A program made the translations under genes and the position numbers. A model generated the notes under the pieces. It had not been told where the DNA came from and ran no database searches. It worked only from the letters and a program-made list of their open reading frames with translations. From Solirubrobacteraceae bacterium (GTDB lineage Bacteria > Actinomycetota > Thermoleophilia > Solirubrobacterales > Solirubrobacteraceae), in the NCBI GenBank assembly GCA_025449845.1, contig JANWIP010000028.1:62001-126000 (forward strand): 64,000 nucleotides of DNA, read 5' to 3'. Below are positions 62,647-64,000 of this stretch, one piece after another. Numbering within the stretch: the first letter of the stretch is position 1; the number at the start of each line of letters is the position of its first letter.

Positions 62647-64000
62647 CTAGCCGATCGAGATGGGGATCGAGCTGGCGATGCCGTGCAGTGGTGTGAGCGT
62701 CAGGCGGTAGCGCCCGGAAGGCAGCACGCCATGCCCACGCAGATGCGCGTGATTGATGCCCACATGAGCCGCGAGCGAGTTGGCACCTCGCAAGGTGCTC
62801 CAGCGCCAATGCCCATGCACGCGCACCCAGCGGGCCAAGGTGATGCGCACCGAGACGGGAGCATTGAGGACGAAGCTGAAGGCGACCTTGGCGAGCGAGG
62901 GGTGACGGCGGTTGAGCGCGATCACGGCGGCCAATGTCAAGGATAGCCCCGAGACGCGGACCTGCGAACTGGCCTTGACGCTCGCGACGTTCGAAGGCGT
63001 GGGAGCGGGCGAAACAGCCGTGCTTGAGCCGTTGCCGGGGCTAGCCGTGCCTCCGCCCCCGCCCGAACCGCCGCTGGGAGGACCTTCGCCGAAGCCTTCG
63101 GTCTGGCCCGGCACCGGCTGGAAGGCGCTGAGGCCGATCGGGGTGCCCACGCCGGTAGGTCCGTCGTAGCCGGCGGCGGCGTTGCAGATCGCATGACCGG
63201 CACCGCAGTCAAGCAGCGAGGCGAGCGAGCCGCTGCACGCGGGACTACCGCTGTAATTGCCCTTGCATTCGCCGTTGCCCCCTTCTGTGATGTCGTGCAA
63301 GCCGCCCGAGCCGGCGTTGGCGTAGAGCGTGGCGGCCGGGTAGGCAACACCGTGCGCGCCACCGGCAAGCGCAAAGGTGGAGGCGATTATCGGTGAGGCG
63401 ACGCTGGTGCCGCCGATGGTGAAGTATTCGGGCGCTTCTTCGCCGAGTTCTTCCTTTTCAGTGCCGAGATATTCGGGAATGGAGTCATAGACCTCGACCC
63501 CGGTAATGGGATCGGCGTCGGCGGCGATGTCGGCGACGGCCCGCCGTGAGCCGCAGCCGACGGCGGACCAGTCGAGCAGCTGTGACTGCCATAGGGGCGC
63601 GGCGAAACGCAGGCTGCAGCCGCCTCCGGCGGCGCCATTGCCGTGGTTCCAGACGCTCTCTTCGCGCCATTCGCCGGTGATGCTGGTCTTCAGCTTGGTA
63701 CCGCCGACGGCGACAACGCGCGGCGAGGAGGCCGGGTAGCTAGGTCCTTCAAACCAAGATGAGTTCTTCTGTCCGCGGCTGTTGTATTCGTCCCAGTTGA
63801 GGTAGCCCTCATCGCCGGAGGAGGCGGTAATGACGATGCCGGGGTGATTGAAGGCGGAGCTGTCCACGGGGGACTCTTCGCCGCCCCAGGAGTTTGATAT
63901 CTCGCCGGTCGTGGTGCCGGGCGGGGAGGCCGCCTTGAGCAGGGCGGCGGCGGTGTCCTCGGCCGCTTCCAGATCCGGGAAACCGGCCGTTTCGGCCTCG
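62647..64000 (-). CDS. Sedolisin (S53) family serine protease, C-terminal part
   Basis: The frame runs from the right window edge to the stop at 62647-62649, about 450 residues; the start is outside. ISNSWGG, ITASSGDEGYLN (oxyanion Asp) and GGTSVASPIIAS (nucleophile Ser) are the S53/sedolisin order, with a Cys-rich insertion (GECKGNYSGSPACSGS...DCGAGHAIC). After ~270 comes a Gly/Ser/Pro linker and a ~90-residue C-terminal beta-rich domain. Secreted endopeptidases of this family act at low pH. The catalytic Glu/Asp pair is beyond the edge. Confidence 0.88.
   Translation of the reverse strand, partial: EAETAGFPDLEAAEDTAAALLKAASPPGTTTGEISNSWGGEESPVDSSAFNHPGIVITASSGDEGYLNWDEYNSRGQKNSSWFEGPSYPASSPRVVAVGGTKLKTSITGEWREESVWNHGNGAAGGGCSLRFAAPLWQSQLLDWSAVGCGSRRAVADIAADADPITGVEVYDSIPEYLGTEKEELGEEAPEYFTIGGTSVASPIIASTFALAGGAHGVAYPAATLYANAGSGGLHDITEGGNGECKGNYSGSPACSGSLASLLDCGAGHAICNAAAGYDGPTGVGTPIGLSAFQPVPGQTEGFGEGPPSGGSGGGGGTASPGNGSSTAVSPAPTPSNVASVKASSQVRVSGLSLTLAAVIALNRRHPSLAKVAFSFVLNAPVSVRITLARWVRVHGHWRWSTLRGANSLAAHVGINHAHLRGHGVLPSGRYRLTLTPLHGIASSIPISIG

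Overview
The window is one 64-kb stretch of a high-GC, gene-dense bacterial chromosome. Gene order (spc and alpha ribosomal clusters running into truA), a 14-gene nuo operon, C-rich third codon positions, frequent GTG/TTG starts and surface proteins with YFT/YLT-type leaders followed by Gly/Ser/Thr-rich sequence point to an actinobacterium, most likely of the Thermoleophilia (Solirubrobacterales-like). The class assignment is an inference from gene content, not from a marker search. I found no rRNA, tRNA, CRISPR array, insertion sequence or prophage.

Layout. 1-9174 (+): end of the spc operon and the alpha operon: rpsH(partial)-rplF-rplR-rpsE-rpmD-rplO-secY-adk-map-rpmJ-rpsM-rpsK-rpsD-rpoA-rplQ; infA is not at its usual place between map and rpmJ. 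9263-9882 (-): a RelE/Phd-type toxin-antitoxin pair. 9945-16694: truA, surE, ligA, a DacB-type carboxypeptidase (-) and a patatin-like lipase. 16869-23273 (+): three secreted or anchored proteins sharing one leader type, ending in a 1630-residue protein made of eleven repeats. 23356-26854 (-): a HisC-like aminotransferase, a membrane protein and a FadD-type acyl-CoA ligase. 26955-33004: small proteins, an LPG-synthase-like flippase homologue, membrane proteins, an acetate permease homologue and acetyl-CoA synthetase. 33153-35027 (-): thyX carrying a 359-residue intein. 35124-38245: pepF and a Ser/Thr-stalk membrane protein. 38297-52904 (-): complete nuoA-N. 53028-56584: membrane protein, flavin reductase, lipoprotein-like cytochrome c, serS and a VapBC-type pair. 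56724-64000: a coiled-coil M15 peptidase, a protein with two TetR domains, a candidate noncoding RNA, a TetR/winged-helix fusion, an SF2 helicase and the 3' part of a sedolisin protease.

How the genes work together. The left part is the translation and secretion core plus RNA polymerase alpha. The central right part is energy metabolism: acetate uptake and activation (SatP-like, Acs), complex I and a small c-type cytochrome. Several cell-envelope functions lie between (DacB, repeat proteins, M15 peptidase).

The most unusual signals are structural. A ~140-bp intergenic element occurs twice, each time directly at a stop codon, with a conserved core but different, self-complementary ends. The rpsD-rpoA spacer has two mutually exclusive perfect helices. 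Between nuoE and nuoF a tandem array forms a relay of mini-ORFs linked by ATGA overlaps. Minisatellites recur at stop codons and gene ends. Two unusual TetR fusions flank a promoter-terminator pair with no ORF.
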